Positions 10,145 through 21,672 of a DNA stretch of 64,000 nt are shown here, piece after piece. The notes beneath the pieces were generated by a model that ran no database searches, was not told the origin of the DNA, and saw only the letters and a program-made list of their open reading frames with translations. Position 1 is the first letter of the stretch, and each line of letters opens with the position of its first letter. Where the stretch lies: positions 1-64,000 of the forward strand of contig JACONQ010000010.1 of the NCBI GenBank assembly GCA_014281115.1, in the 5' to 3' direction. The stretch is from Laburnicola sp. R22_1. Lineage: Eukaryota; Ascomycota; Dothideomycetes; Pleosporales; Didymosphaeriaceae. Position numbers and translations under genes: made by a program.

Positions 10145-11355
10145 TAAACCCTAATATCCTTAACCACACGCGTCCTATACGCGAAAATAAGTTGCATAAT
10201 ACAACTTACTGCGCTAAATAACATACTTAAATTTTAGCTCTATCGGCCTATAGGAACCTAACGACACCGACCTCTTAAAGTTAATGACATAGAGCCTATG
10301 TACCTGTATCTACGCAGAGGAACAAATATTTCATCACTAACAAATCTGAAACAAAAACGACATGGAGGGCTGGATGTCGTTAACGCCCTGGGATAGGGTG
10401 CGCTGTAGGCTCTATAGGCTTTGTTAACTCTGGCAGATTAGCTGCAGCGACGTCTGGGTCGCAGTACTGCCAAAGCTCTTATTGTTGTGCTGCGTCTTTG
10501 CGCAAATAGATCCATGCCTGCCAGTCCTTAGGCTTGCTGAGGACGACTGTGACACGCATCGTCGTGGACTCTTCTGTCGCCATTGTGTCACTCGTCGCGA
10601 GAGTCGTACGCGGGTATCGCGAGATTGTTTGTGTGAGATCGCTGGATCAATGAATCGCGGGATCGTCGTCAGATCGCTGGATCGTTGGATCGCGGGATCG
10701 TAAAAGTCGTAAAGTTGTCGTGAACAATTGCAGTTGAGTAGGCAGCCTTTAGTAGGTGCAGACCGGGCTCATAACTGTTGGAGTGTTGAGATCCTTAGTC
10801 GAAAGTTGAGGCAATTGTTGATTGTAACTATTGAGCTATGGGAGCCCCGTATACTCCTGAGTAGAGCACGGGCCAAGGCGCTAACGTAATCACGGCACCG
10901 CTGACGTAATCACCTAAAATCCGTCACATAAAGAATAGAAGGTAAGCACAAAGGTAATAGATAGGAACTTAAGCATTAAATAGGCATAGCTTTGCACTAT
11001 TTAGCAGCCTTTAAAACAAGACTAAAGGGGAGTGTTATGGCTCGTGCTCACTATACATATATATAGTCCTACCATAGCCCATAAATCTATGTCTATTATT
11101 CGCCACAATAAAGGTAGACTAGTAAGTTCCAAAGTGGGCAGCCTTTAGCGTAAAACTTGCTTGATCAACAGCCCAGGAACGAACATGACGAGACTTAGTT
11201 TTCAATTCATGGGAAGTGGAATGGCTGCATATGTATATTCTTTTCTTGTGTACATGCTTATTAGAGTTGATCGGTGGCCAAGTCCCACAGAATTCGTGGC
11301 CCACGCGACATTTACAAAGCCATAGCCGCCAAAAGGGTGAAGGTGTAAACCGAGT
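10145..11355. other. Gene-free spacer
   Basis: No convincing coding sequence. At about 10640-10700 the words GATCGCTGGATC and ATCGCGGGATCGT are each repeated twice, a short degenerate tandem duplication. Base composition is moderate, unlike the RIP-mutated regions. Confidence 0.5.
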
Positions 11356-11642
11356 TTACTGTGCCGCGATTAGTTTGTGTTCAACGCCAACCGACTATCG
11401 GCATCACTTACAGGATCGCAAACGCAGGTGGCCTGGTCATTGTAGCCATTGAAGACTTGCTCGACATGGCATGTCCCCGCTTTGCTAAAAACGCATTGGG
11501 CGGTATTTCCCGCGCCCTCGCATCGGCAGGAACCGCCCGGTGCGGCAACTCCCAGAGGGCGCGAACCGCCTCTGCCTCTTTGTGGGGCCGCGAGCCCGAC
11601 GGCGAGAAGACAAGTGAGGGCGGCGGCAACGGAGAATTTCAT
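11356..11642 (-). CDS. Small secreted cysteine-rich protein (candidate effector)
   Basis: Exon 1 (11412-11642) starts MKFSVAAALTCLLAVGLAAP, a classical signal peptide with cleavage expected after LAA. The mature part has six Cys in the order CRC...C...C...CVC, an even number suited to three disulfides, with a Gly/Arg-rich stretch just after the signal. The frame could run on to 11370, but CDP is followed by a good donor GTAAGT, a CTAAT branch site and a CACAG acceptor, after which TAA at 11356-11358 ends a 77-residue protein. No family recognised. Secreted Cys-rich proteins in subtelomeres of fungi are often host-interaction or antimicrobial candidates; that role is inference. Confidence 0.65.
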
Positions 11643-11796
11643 GATTTGGAAATAAGAGCGGCAATCAATGCGCTATGGACGAAAGTTAAAAAGTTGGCTA
11701 AAGAATAGAAATTGTAGAGAGTGGGATGGAGTGGGATGGAGTGGCCTTTTCGCAGCACAACAGGCAAGTTATATACATGGCTCCCAACAAGGCTCA

Positions 11797-12090
11797 GAAG
11801 GTCCTGAAGCGCTCGCCAAACGGGCCCCCACTTCACAGCACCTAGAATCAGGCATGTAGCTCGGCCTCATCTTTCTGGCACACGTTACTATACCCGGCCC
11901 CTTGCGGTTTACTACGTAAAAGGCCGTGCTACGCATAGCCCACGCAGGTCCTAAAGCGCTCGCCAAACGGGCCCCCACTTTGCAGCACCCAGAATCAGGC
12001 AGATAGCTTGGCCTTGTCTTTCTAGCACACGTTACTATACACACCCCTTTGCCGTCTTTAATTTTATTACATAAAAGGCTATATTATATA
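11797..12090. repeat. Direct repeat, about 147-bp period, two copies
   Basis: Copy 1 begins near 11797 and copy 2 near 11944. Shared words include AGCGCTCGCCAAACGGGCCC and GCACACGTTACTATAC. Differences are mostly C/T or G/A. The second copy runs into the left arm of the AT-rich inverted-repeat element next to it. Open frames across it are fortuitous. Confidence 0.8.
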
Positions 12091-12478
12091 TAGCCTACTT
12101 AGCTTAATAATATACTATACTTAATAATAATTTTTTTATAAAAACTACCTAATAATATTAAAATTTAATCTTTCTCAACTAAAAAAATATATAAATCTAC
12201 TAGGTATTTTATTAAATACTTATTTATAAGTAATTATATTATAATAGTAAAATTATAGTAAAATTATATTAAATTATACTTAAATACTATACACTTAGTA
12301 TACTTATAAAAGTATATATAATTATAAAAGCTTATTAATAATTTTATATAACTATAAATATAATTAGAGTTTAATTTATTATAAAAAAAAGTATTTATTA
12401 TTAGTAAGCTTAACGTATTATTAAGCTAAGTAGGCTATATATAGCACAGCCTTTTACATGGTAAAATTAAAAGGGGCT
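12043..12478. mobile_element. AT-rich inverted-repeat element (MITE-like)
   Basis: Left arm 12043-12118 and right arm 12415-12478 are inverted copies: TAGCCTACTTAGCTTAATAA on the left matches TTATTAAGCTAAGTAGGCTA on the right. The 300-bp core is almost pure A/T with no coding potential. It resembles a short nonautonomous DNA element heavily altered by RIP. Target duplication was not determined. Confidence 0.65.
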
Positions 12479-12886
12479 AAGTAGACCCCGCTTTCGCACG
12501 TGAGACACCTGTAACCAGGAGGCGGCAAGCGTCTCGGGATAGGATGCGACTGTCTTTGCATCGCCCATCGCCAAGCTGATTCGGGAACGGATGCCGCGGC
12601 TGTGCAGGGCAGGAGCTGGGCCCTCTTCGGTGAATTGCGCATGATGAGTGAGTGGGTTTTTTTTTGTCTGCTATGCTTCCATCAGAGAGTCAACTTCACC
12701 GGCACTCATTCAATGCTTCGGCTTCGATGATTTCAGCCCCCGTGCTCCACGACAAAGGTTCCATCATCACAGTACTAGGACACGAGGGATTCTGTCCGCT
12801 TTGAATGGCTGGCTCCCAAGCTCCCAAAGATGCCTGGGTCCCGATTCCAACCTTCTTTTCCGTGAGTTGCGTGTAGCTTTCTGCAT

Positions 12887-14646
12887 ATGTCTTCCATCTC
12901 CGTCATAGCCGCACTACTGATTCTGGCATAGCGTCCTGATCTTAAAAGCCCATCTCTCAATGTTTCGCTACTTGATGATCGTGCATCAGGTGACTTTATA
13001 TTCACCGCGCCCTTCTTCACACAGCCTTACCGACCTGACTCAGGAGCGTACATTTTCGATCGCAATGGGGTAAGTTTTCTCACTGGGTACGATTGCATGA
13101 GGCTCACGCTGCTTAGGTGCTAATATGGAGTGGACTCGACGCCGTTGGTGCAGCAGGCAAGACAGACGTGCAAGGCCTTCATCTCTGCCAATATCGAGAC
13201 GAGGACCATCTGTGCGTCTGGCAAGGCGAGCAACGTGGCATGCATGGCAGCGGGCACGGAGTGATCGTGAATAAGCACTATCAGATCGTCAAAACAATTC
13301 AAGCAGCCAGCGCTACTTCCTCCGTCGACCTCCATGAATTTCAACTCACCTCAATGGGCACCGCGTTATTGACAGTCTACCAACCTCGCTTCTTCCAGGA
13401 CATGTGGATACTCGACTCCTGCTTCCAGGAAGTAGATCTCGAAGACAACGGGCTGCTTTTCGAATGGTGTGCTCTCGACCACATCGACCTGCACGAAAGC
13501 CATGTTCCCGCCGGCAGTTTCGAATTAGTCGGCAACGCCAAAAGTAGACACAGCGCCTGGGACTTCTTTCACCTAAACTCCATCGACAAAACCGCCGACG
13601 GACATTTTCTCATTTCCGCGCGCCACACAGACAGCATTCTAAAAATATCAAGTTCCAACGGAACCATCATGTGGCGCCTCAACGGAGACAAAAGCAGCTT
13701 TGAACTGCAAAACGTCGACTTTCGAAGACAGCACGATGCGCGCATGATTCGAGAGACTTCACTATCTGCCATCGTCTCCGTCTTTAACAACAATAATGAC
13801 GGCTTCACTCTTACGGACAATCCCAGCACAGGACTCCTAATCCACCTAGACTTCTCCGCCAACAAGGCGCAGAAACTGTCCGAATACAGACTCCCGCCAT
13901 CACTGCAAGCTGAGGCGTACGGGATGGGGAGCCTCCAAATGCTGCCCAACGGCCACGTTCTTCTCGGCTTCGGAAAGTACTCAACCATGGTAGAGTATCT
14001 GGGCGACGGGACGCCGGTCTGGCAAGCCGAGCTGGGCTGGGGTTCTCTCAATTATAGAGTGTCGAAGGGGCGTTGGAGCGCAGACCCGCTGCAGCCCCCG
14101 GCGCTCTGGACGTATTCGAGATCTCGCGACTCGGCAATGACATTCTACGTCAGCTGGAATGGGGCGACTGACGTTTCTACTTGGCGATTCTATACGTCTG
14201 ACGAGGAACACGGAGTATATGAGTTGGTCGGGTCGGTCGAAAAGAGCAGCTTCGAGACAAATTTCACGCATGGAATACCGAAGGCCTGGGCTTTTGCGGA
14301 AGCTCTTGGACTCGATGGGTCGATGAGAAACTCAAGCCACGTGCGGACGTATGTTCCTGGACTCAATCTTGCAAGTAGCTGTGGGCTCTATCATTGCTTT
14401 CCAGAGGGAAACCCGGAGGATATGCTGTTACCGGAGGATTGGGCTACGGCTACTTCCAATGTCTATGATCATGCTATGTCGGCACCGAGTGTGGTCAACA
14501 GTGTATTGGGCTGGACAGAGCATGGTTTTGCCGTCTTTGGGCTAATTGCCGCCGCGCTGTTCATTTGGAGCTGGGCTTGCAATCGCCCATCACCTTCGTG
14601 GAGATATTCACGGATGCCGATAGATGATAATCGCATGGTAGTATAG
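12887..14646 (+). pseudogene. Arylsulfotransferase-like protein (ASST family)
   Basis: Large exon 13117-14646 joined to 12932-13069 through a 47-bp intron (GTAAGT...CTTAG) gives AYIFDRNG-VLIWSGLD, the usual start of fungal arylsulfotransferase-like beta-propeller proteins. Later family words include LHEFQLTSMGTALLTVYQP, HSAWDFFHLNSIDKTADGHF, ISARHTDSILKI and GSLQMLPNGHVLLGFG. A transmembrane helix (FAVFGLIAAALFIWSWA) lies near the C-terminus. Upstream in frame, ATG at 12887 starts a perfect signal-peptide core (MSSISVIAALLILA), but a TAG at 12929-12931 separates it from RPDLKSPSLNV. Either this is one nonsense mutation (CAG to TAG), or an intron 12862-12931 (GTGAGT...ATAG) removes it and an upstream exon is the true start. 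The main body is intact. ASST enzymes move sulfate between phenols; fungal members are mostly uncharacterised. Confidence 0.75.
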
Positions 14647-14670
14647 AATTGAGCTAATGATAAGGGACAT

Positions 14671-16062
14671 CTAACCTGCGCCAGTGGCCTTTGTTCTTAC
14701 TCTCGTCTTGCTCCAAGCCAACAAGACAACCGCTGCACAAATCAACAAACAACCACAAAGTGACATCGGCTGGGGAATAGTGTGAAAGACGAGGACATCT
14801 AGCGACAAAGCAAAGATGATCTGCACGTAGACCATGTTTACCGCCACGGCGGACTTTTCCGCCTGGAGGGAGAGGGTGATGAAGAGTTGCTGTAAAAGGA
14901 TAAGCTACGATGTCGTTGCACTTGTGTTCAAGAGCGACATACCATGAGAAAGCCGCTCACACCACTGAATACGAGGAGGAACCATTCCCAGGCGTCAGCC
15001 GGCATAGTGAATTCGAGTCCTGGAAACACTGCTAACAAGACTGCGCTGACGACGAAGCAAAGCGCCGCGAAGTAATTGACCACAGTCAACGGACTTTCTG
15101 ATTTCCCAATTGCTTGAATGCTGAGGAAGGCAGCCTGGAGATATGTGATGAGAACAGGTCGAAATGTAGAAGCCATCTTAGAGGGCCAAGCTTACTGCAG
15201 AACCGCACACTCCCACGAGACCAACGGAGATGGCTCCAAGTCGAGTCAAGTTGGACACGTCTTCGACTTCCGTCATTTTGGCCACAAGACCTGCTTGCGG
15301 CAAAAGCGTATCTGGGCCTGCCACAAGTACGACCCCAACGAGAGCAGTAATCGATAGTATACCTTCTTGCCATGAAAACGAAGACGCTAGGAGTAGATGG
15401 GCGCCAATGCTTACAAAGAGCGGAGTGAGAAATGTAACCACGGTCGCCTCGCTTAGTTGCAGGTATTTCAAAGAGTCTGCGGATTAACGTAAACAATTTG
15501 TCGACGGGGGCATGTGTGCGAAGGCATACAGTAGAGCCCGAAGACACCCAAGAACCCGCCCGAGGCCCTTACCATCAAAAGCTTCCGATTTTCCTTTTTG
15601 CCAAATACAGTTTGTGTTTTGCCTTGTCTCCAGAGGAATGCGGTGATGGCCAGCGTCGTGATGCTCATTCGAGCAAAGAGAATCTCCACAGGCCCGTCAG
15701 CGACAATAGGGTTCAGGCGGGTTTGAGAATTAGGTAAAACATACCTGCAATGGATTGAGATGGCTTTTTGAGTTTTGAAGCAGCCGAATTGCCATGCTCA
15801 TGAGCGTGCTGCAGACTTGGGCTAGAAGCATACAGACTATCGCGTAGGAAGCAGATTTCAAGGCGGGTGGCGGTGGACAGAACTCAACTTCCAACGCCTC
15901 GTGGTGTTGATTCGAAGCCCGTCGACGCGCATCGTTCATGGACGGAGCATCCTCAGCAGGAAGGTCAAGAGACGTATTCCCACGTTGGACTCTCAGGTCG
16001 TGTTTGTTCTCCATTTCGGAAATAGACTCGGCTTGCAGAGCGTTCATCTTTGAGCTTCTCAC
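14671..16062 (-). CDS. DMT/EamA-family membrane transporter (SLC35G-like)
   Basis: Five exons (16062-15745, 15683-15530, 15476-15196, 15134-14943, 14889-14671) with GT-AG introns of 53-61 bp assemble to 387 residues ending KATGAG. Every junction restores family sequence, for example GLYYSLKYLQLSEATVVTFL and NMVYVQIIFALSLDVLVF. Multiple hydrophobic helices (about ten) and two EamA halves are apparent; the N-terminal 70 residues are hydrophilic and cytosolic. Members are plasma or organelle membrane drug/metabolite transporters of unknown substrate. It converges on the arylsulfotransferase-like gene with only about 25 bp between the stops. An alternative start is five codons downstream (MNALQ). 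It appears fully functional. Confidence 0.88.
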
Positions 16063-16497
16063 TCGGAATTTCCTCCCATCTCAATCTGCATTTCGGCGTC
16101 TGTGCTCACACCGCATCTTGCCATGTTCTCCAGGGTTTTCAGGCAAGTTTCGCACGGCACAAGCTAATGTCTCACAGTTGCTTTAAGAGGCAGCACAAGG
16201 CACAACCCGGAAAATGTGAAACCTAGTTACAGATGTCACGCGTTTGACGCTAAGGTGAAAAATTGTCGGCAAGTCGCCCATTACCGAGTGTCACCGTAAT
16301 CCAAGCGGCAAAATCAGAATCCACACTAAAACTTCAACATTGTGCGATTTAATAACTACATACCTAAATTAAATAGATAGTATATTAAATTAGACCCTAT
16401 AAAATTCTTAATTTTCTTAGTCCTAAAAGATTTTCCTTTATACTATATTTAGTAGTCTAATTTAATACTTTTTTATAATACTTATATATATTATTAA
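16063..16497. other. Upstream region of the transporter, no gene
   Basis: Normal-composition DNA to about 16340, holding the presumed transporter promoter, then a sharp drop to AT-rich sequence. No coding sequence or RNA gene seen. Confidence 0.5.
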
Positions 16498-17775
16498 ATT
16501 ATCTACTTAAAGGTAGAATAATAAAGGCTTTTATCTTAAATAATATAATAAAAAAGTAGAGCCCCTTACTTAGTAACTAAAAAAGCGATATAATAATAAT
16601 TATAGTATAAGATTATTTAGTAAAATATATAACTATATTGTTAGATACTTAAATATATTTATATAGTATAAAATCAACTATTTATATATATGCTATTAGC
16701 TTGCCAAATATTTTCTTTAATCTTCTTTTTAGTTTAAGGTTAAAGTAAATTAAAATAGAAGGTTATATATACTACTATGTACTACACCTAATTCTAATTA
16801 AATACTAACTTTAAATACCTTAATAACTCTATACCTTATAAGCTTCTAACCTATATGAGGTTTACTCACAGCGTATATTGCACATCTAGCTTATTACTAC
16901 TACTATTATTAATTATTTACGCTTACGTGCTAGATAAGCTAACTTAATAGTAATAATAGTAATAATAGTTAGGAGGATCTTATATATCTATGCAATAATC
17001 TTACTACTATATAGTTTATTAATAAATACCTTATTATTCTTCTTTTATATCCCCTACTAGATATTTCTACTACTAATAAGAAGTAATTACTTCTACTAAA
17101 GTGGGAATTTAACTTTATAGTCCTTTACAAACTAGATAAGCTACTAATCTAACTAGTATACTAGGACTACCTTATAAATAGTTAAGCATACCTACTCCTT
17201 ACACTAGATAAGTATCTAATAAATAAAACAAAAATCTAGTGTAGTTATATTAATAGCTACTTTAATAGTAGTAGCGCAAATCTTTAGCGTATACTTTTTA
17301 GTAATAGTAAGTACTTCTTTAGAAATAATATTAATGCCTAGATAGATAGTAGGGCATAGAAATATAGTAGGAATTTTATTAAAGATAACTTTAATATAGT
17401 AATAGAGCAATAGTGTGTCTAGTATATAATACCTTTATTCTACTTATATAATAGTACGTACCTATTAATATATTAACTTATATTATTTATAATAATTAGA
17501 ATAGCAGTTTATAACTTAAAATAGTAAAGGAAAAATAGCTTATAGCGTAGCTACGCTAAAGTTATATCTCTTCTAAAGTTCTAAGTAGCCTCTTTATAAA
17601 AATTTTACTTATAGAAGCCTTACACTACTAAGCTTGCTTAGCAGTTTAAATACGCTTTTTTTATTATTACCTTTTTACACCTTTATTAATTACTAAGCAG
17701 GAGGCTCTGCTTTTTTTGTTATATTATTTAAGATAAAAGCCTTTGTTATCCTACCTTTGGGTAGATAAAATAACG
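16498..17775. mobile_element. RIP-degraded element with long inverted repeats
   Basis: Left arm at about 16498-16582 reads AAAGGCTTTTATCTTAAATA ... AGAGCCCCTTACTTAGTAACT. Right arm at about 17688-17772 is its inverted copy (AGCAGGAGGCTCTGC ... TTTAAGATAAAAGCCTTTGT). About 1.1 kb of AT-rich sequence without open frames lies between. I infer a dead DNA transposon or MITE; superfamily unknown. Confidence 0.65.
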
Positions 17776-17857
17776 CTACATATATTTGCTATTAATTAAT
17801 AAAAAAATATAAAAAAGATTTTACTATATTATTTTTATAAAGATGTTTGCTTTTTTG

Positions 17858-17975
17858 TAATCACCACCTTTTTACGCTCTTTTTAATTACTAAGCAGGGG
17901 GCTCTGCTTTTTTGTCATGTTATTTGAGATGAAAGCCTTTGTCGTGCTACCCCTAGGTAGTTAATTTAACGCCAC
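17858..17975 (+). repeat. Third, less mutated copy of the same terminal repeat
   Basis: Direct repeat of the right arm at 17663-17782, about 195 bp further on, with fewer T and A changes (GAGATGAAAGCCTTTGTCGT against AAGATAAAAGCCTTTGTTAT). The differences are C-to-T and G-to-A. The copy shows what the arm looked like before RIP. A GTAGTAGTAG microsatellite at 18131-18160 follows further on. Confidence 0.75.
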
Positions 17976-18481
17976 ATAAAGGTGTTTAGAAAATATTAAA
18001 TTTATTTATAAATGATAAATTATAGGTTTTAAAATTAGCCTTTTTTATAGATCTAGAGTGTAAGCTCTATTCTACCTTTATGTTAAGCTTTATTTATTTG
18101 TAATTGTTAAGATATTACGCATACAATTATAGTAGTAGTAGTAGTTGTAGTAGTAGTAACTAACTTTACGCCCTAAAAAAGGAAATTATTACTCTAAATT
18201 ATGTAGGTGGTTGCGTTGTTACGCTATGCGCAATCTTGAGGTTGATTTTGTTTTGCATCGCTGGGGTCACAGTGACACTCGGTAACCGGTGCAGGGCGCA
18301 GTAGTCTAGCGGGATGAGTGGATTACTCTTGTCATCCGATATCATCAGGTACTCCTCTCCGCGATGCAAAGTTATTTTCTTTAAATTCCATAGAATGGCT
18401 GGCTTCAGGATGAAGGGCACTCCGGTTCTGGCGCAAGATGGCACCGACATCGACAGACGAAAATGCCTTCGCATCGTTCCC

Positions 18482-19349
18482 ATGAAAGTCCTTGTCCTGG
18501 GCCTTTGCAGGACAGGAACAATGTGTGAGTTTTCGCATTATATTCAGGTTCGTAGCTGGTTGCTTCGCACACAGCTGACTTTTGAATAGCCGTTCGCGTA
18601 GCCCTACGATCGTTCGGCTATCTCGAGACGTATCATATGCGGGCAGCTAGTACGGAGACGCCGCGGGACTGCGAAATGTGGATGCAGGCCCTACGCGCGA
18701 AATACGACGGAGTCGGCGAATTCACCAAAAGCGATTGGGATAGCTTGTTGGGTCACTGCCAGGCTGTCTGCGATTTTCCGGCCGCCGCATTCGCGAAAGA
18801 GTTAATTGAAGCATATCCGAATGCGAAGGTTATATTGACCAATCGCGACGTAGATTCCTGGCATGAGTATGACTCCGACTAGACATGACTAGAAACGGAT
18901 ATAGGAATGCTGACTTCAGACCAAGCTCAACAGCCAAAACCATATACGCAGGCGTCAAAGATCCAACGTTCCATTTCCTCTCACACTTTGATTGGGCGTT
19001 TCGGTTCTATCGACCAATGCTCTTGATGCTTTGGGACCGTTTCTTCATGGGTGATTTCGAAGGTCGTGGAAAGGAGATCTACCGCGCACATTACGATCTG
19101 GTTCGGCAACTTGTGCCACCTAACCGCCTGCTTGAATATTCGGTTAGCGAGGGTTGGGGTCCGCTTTGCAAGTTTCTCGGGGAGGAAATGCCGGATCGTC
19201 CGTTTCCGTTCACAAATGCAGCGGACGACTTTGTCGCAGGCTTACGCGGGCGGAATCAGAAGAAGATATGGGATCTTGTATTCACGGGGGTTAGAAGGCT
19301 GTTTATGATCGCATGCATGTTGATTAGCTTGTGTTGGCTTATATCTTGA
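18482..19349 (+). CDS. P-loop sulfotransferase family protein (Sulfotransfer_4-like)
   Basis: Three exons (18482-18524, 18590-18866, 18920-19349) with GT-AG introns of 65 and 53 bp give 249 residues. The N-terminal MKVLVLGLCRTGTMS carries the P-loop that would bind the PAPS 5'-phosphosulfate. Family words follow: RDCEMWMQALRAKYDGVG, LGHCQAVCDFPAAAFAKEL, AYPNAKVILTNRDVDSWHE, LLEYSVSEGWGPLCKFLG. The C-terminus ends in a hydrophobic segment (LFMIACMLISLCWLIS), a possible tail anchor. The region after SWHE is shorter than usual for the family. The frame is open 29 codons further upstream to another Met, but MKVLVLG is the usual family start. Function by family only: sulfonate transfer or an uncharacterised P-loop role. 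Confidence 0.85.
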
Positions 19350-20081
19350 CATATAGAATTAAGAATCCAATGACTTACCAGTAATAGCTGTGCTTTAACA
19401 TTGTGAAATAGGGCAAACCCTTTTGTCTGTATCTTGCAATTTTGGCAGTGTAGACTAGAGGTGTTATAAAGGGAATTAGCGTTGCTTTCTTTGTTTACTA
19501 ATAACAGGAACTAAATATACACGCCACGTCTTATAATATTGTTCCCGCCTTAGCCTTTACTCTACCTTAGGTAGTTTCTCTTTCTTACAATCCTTTAAAT
19601 TACTTGTTCGTATACAGTTATCTGGCAAGTACTTCTAATACTTCTTTATTAGATAAGTAAAATAGACTAGCCAAGGTTAATTCGCTCCTAGTAAGATATT
19701 TCTATTTAGCTAAAATCTCCCCGAATTGAGCGGGCGCAAAATACCATAGAACCGCTTTGGGGTGCCTTGAACGGGAACGCAACGTTCCGCCCACAGCGCC
19801 ATTTGGGCTTGGCGGTAAGTCTGCATGCGGCGCAGCATGATAGAGACACTCACTTTTGGTGCCTTGCGTACCCACGGTGGGCACGCTCAATTTAGTGTCT
19901 CCTTCCATCTCGAGACGGGGTGATCTCTACACCGCTTCAGTTGCGGTTCTCGTGCAAACCCTGGTTTTCTTTTTTCAATCCTACAATACAAAGGCGAAAG
20001 ATCCCAACTTACAGAAAGACTGTTGCATAACAGAACAACCAATCTCTCAAAATCTGAAGATATGTTTGGCACAATCCGATG
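19350..20081. other. Spacer, no gene
   Basis: AT-rich to about 19700, then normal composition. Short inverted words such as GAACGGGAACG/CGTTCCGCC (about 19770-19790) were seen, but nothing I can interpret. The 5' part of the following regulator gene may lie in 20000-20081. Confidence 0.4.
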
Positions 20082-21669
20082 TGACTCGTCACAAGCCGCC
20101 TTTCTTCGTCAAACAGTCGCCGAGGGATAGATACACTCCGGCTACAACCCGCGCAAGCAACGGCAGGCTTCTTCCCGCCCCATGCAGCCTGTGACACCTG
20201 CAGAACGAAGAAAGTATGTTCTTGAAATTGTCGTTTCACCAGAAAGCCGCTGACCAAATGCTGTTTAGCTAAGGTGCAGTGGCCATAAACCTACATGCAA
20301 CCGATGCCAGGTGACCAAATTGCGATGCAAATACACCTCTGCCACAGAAAAGAAGAAACGAAAGCCACCCACTCGGTCGGCCTTGCCACCAGCGCAGGCT
20401 AAGTCTCGGTCTCCGGTTGGTGAAGAAGAGCGCGTGGAAGATGTTTGCAATGAAAATGCTGAGGTTACCCACGAACCCAGCGTAGCTGATTCTGTTGGCA
20501 TGGACGATATCCTTTGGAACATTTCCTCACACGAGGAAGCTTAACACAACAGTCAGGAAACACTAATTCCCGAAGCGGGTGTGTTCGAATATAATACGTA
20601 TCAAAACACGTTGCCTCAGTTTGCCATAGCGCCAGCGTCTGTTACATCAACTGTGGACGTTTTCAACTCTACATCTGATGCGATGGTCTACCAAGAGACC
20701 TCGAAAAACATTTGGAGTTTGTTTGCTTCAGCGGAGCTTGCCATGACGAGTTGGGACGAAGTTACGTCACTCACTCCTTGCTCAACCCGTATCCAACAAC
20801 TGGGTGGAGGCGATATACAAGAACCGGGCCAAGGCGATCCGCCTCAGACGATCGTCAATAAAATTCAGCCAACCGGATCCGTGTCGAATCCAACGAACCA
20901 CACCACATTCTACCACCAAGAGCTTGTTTCTAATGCGCAAGTTATGGTGAAGGATGCACGCTTGGGCCATTCCACTATCACTCCGTCGCCCAACCCAAAT
21001 GTGTACGAATCGCCGGCCCCAACCGCCGCAAACGCTGCAGTAGATCCAGCAGGAAATAAATCTTGGAAACAGCAGCTACCGTTACCCGCGGACAGTCTCA
21101 CGTCTGAGAATCGGACCACTAGCCCTCAATGCGCATGTTTGCAGGACATCGCCGCACTTTGGGATGAAATATCAAATCGCATATATAAAGGCTTCTCGTC
21201 GGCTGCCTTCGACACTGCTCTCGTGTTTTTGAAATCTGCTCTCCACAAATGCAACGCCGGCTTCGTGTGTACACGGTGCATCTGCCGCCCGGAGTTCTGC
21301 ATGTTACTCGCAATCGTGGCTGAGCGTCTTGTGACACTCAGTGAGGACGTGGCTGTGGAACATGCGCTAAATGCACAGTCCCATCACCTTGAGGAAAGTC
21401 CAGAAATCAGACAGAACGAGGAAATTATCGGTAGCACTTCTTTACGAAGGCTTGGGTCTTACGATTTATCCTCCATGGAATATGGAGTTATAGCATGCAG
21501 CCTAGTAACTCTACACGTGCAGTGCTGTAGGATACTCGTCAGAAAGTTGATATATGTCGCGCGGCTGTCGAATCGAGAAGCGCAAATACAGCTTTTGGTC
21601 CTAACAGATAAACAGATAGACCATCTTTTGGTCAAGTTGGGAGAGAGAGCGAGTAATAATGGTGTCTAG
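20082..21669 (+). pseudogene. Zn2Cys6 transcription factor with AflR-like C-terminus
   Basis: Joining at a 55-bp intron (20214-20268, GTATGT...TTTAG) rebuilds an exact C-x2-C-x6-C-x6-C-x2-C-x6-C cluster: ACDTCRTKK-LRCSGHKPTCNRC, then QVTKLRC. Lys/Arg-rich linker residues follow. The frame then continues to VFEYNTYQNT... with one in-frame TAA at 20542, where CAA would need a single C-to-T change. The C-terminal part (CACLQDIAALWDEISNRI ... ALHKCNAGFVCTRCICRPEF) fits the AflR-type domain of regulators of metabolite clusters. No in-frame Met lies between the upstream stop at 20082 and the zinc cluster; MFGTIRCDSS at 20062 is one frame off, so the start is unresolved. It ends 3 bp before the convergent SDR gene. 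As it stands it could make only a truncated DNA-binding fragment. Confidence 0.8.
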
Positions 21670-21672
21670 ATC

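Noticed and set aside
11769..12044. 91-codon minus-strand open frame
   Set aside because: Spans two copies of the 147-bp direct repeat, so its repeated peptide is a by-product of the DNA repeat.
12648..13020. Open frames on both strands upstream of the arylsulfotransferase-like gene
   Set aside because: No family similarity; the region is better explained as 5' exon, intron and flank of that gene.
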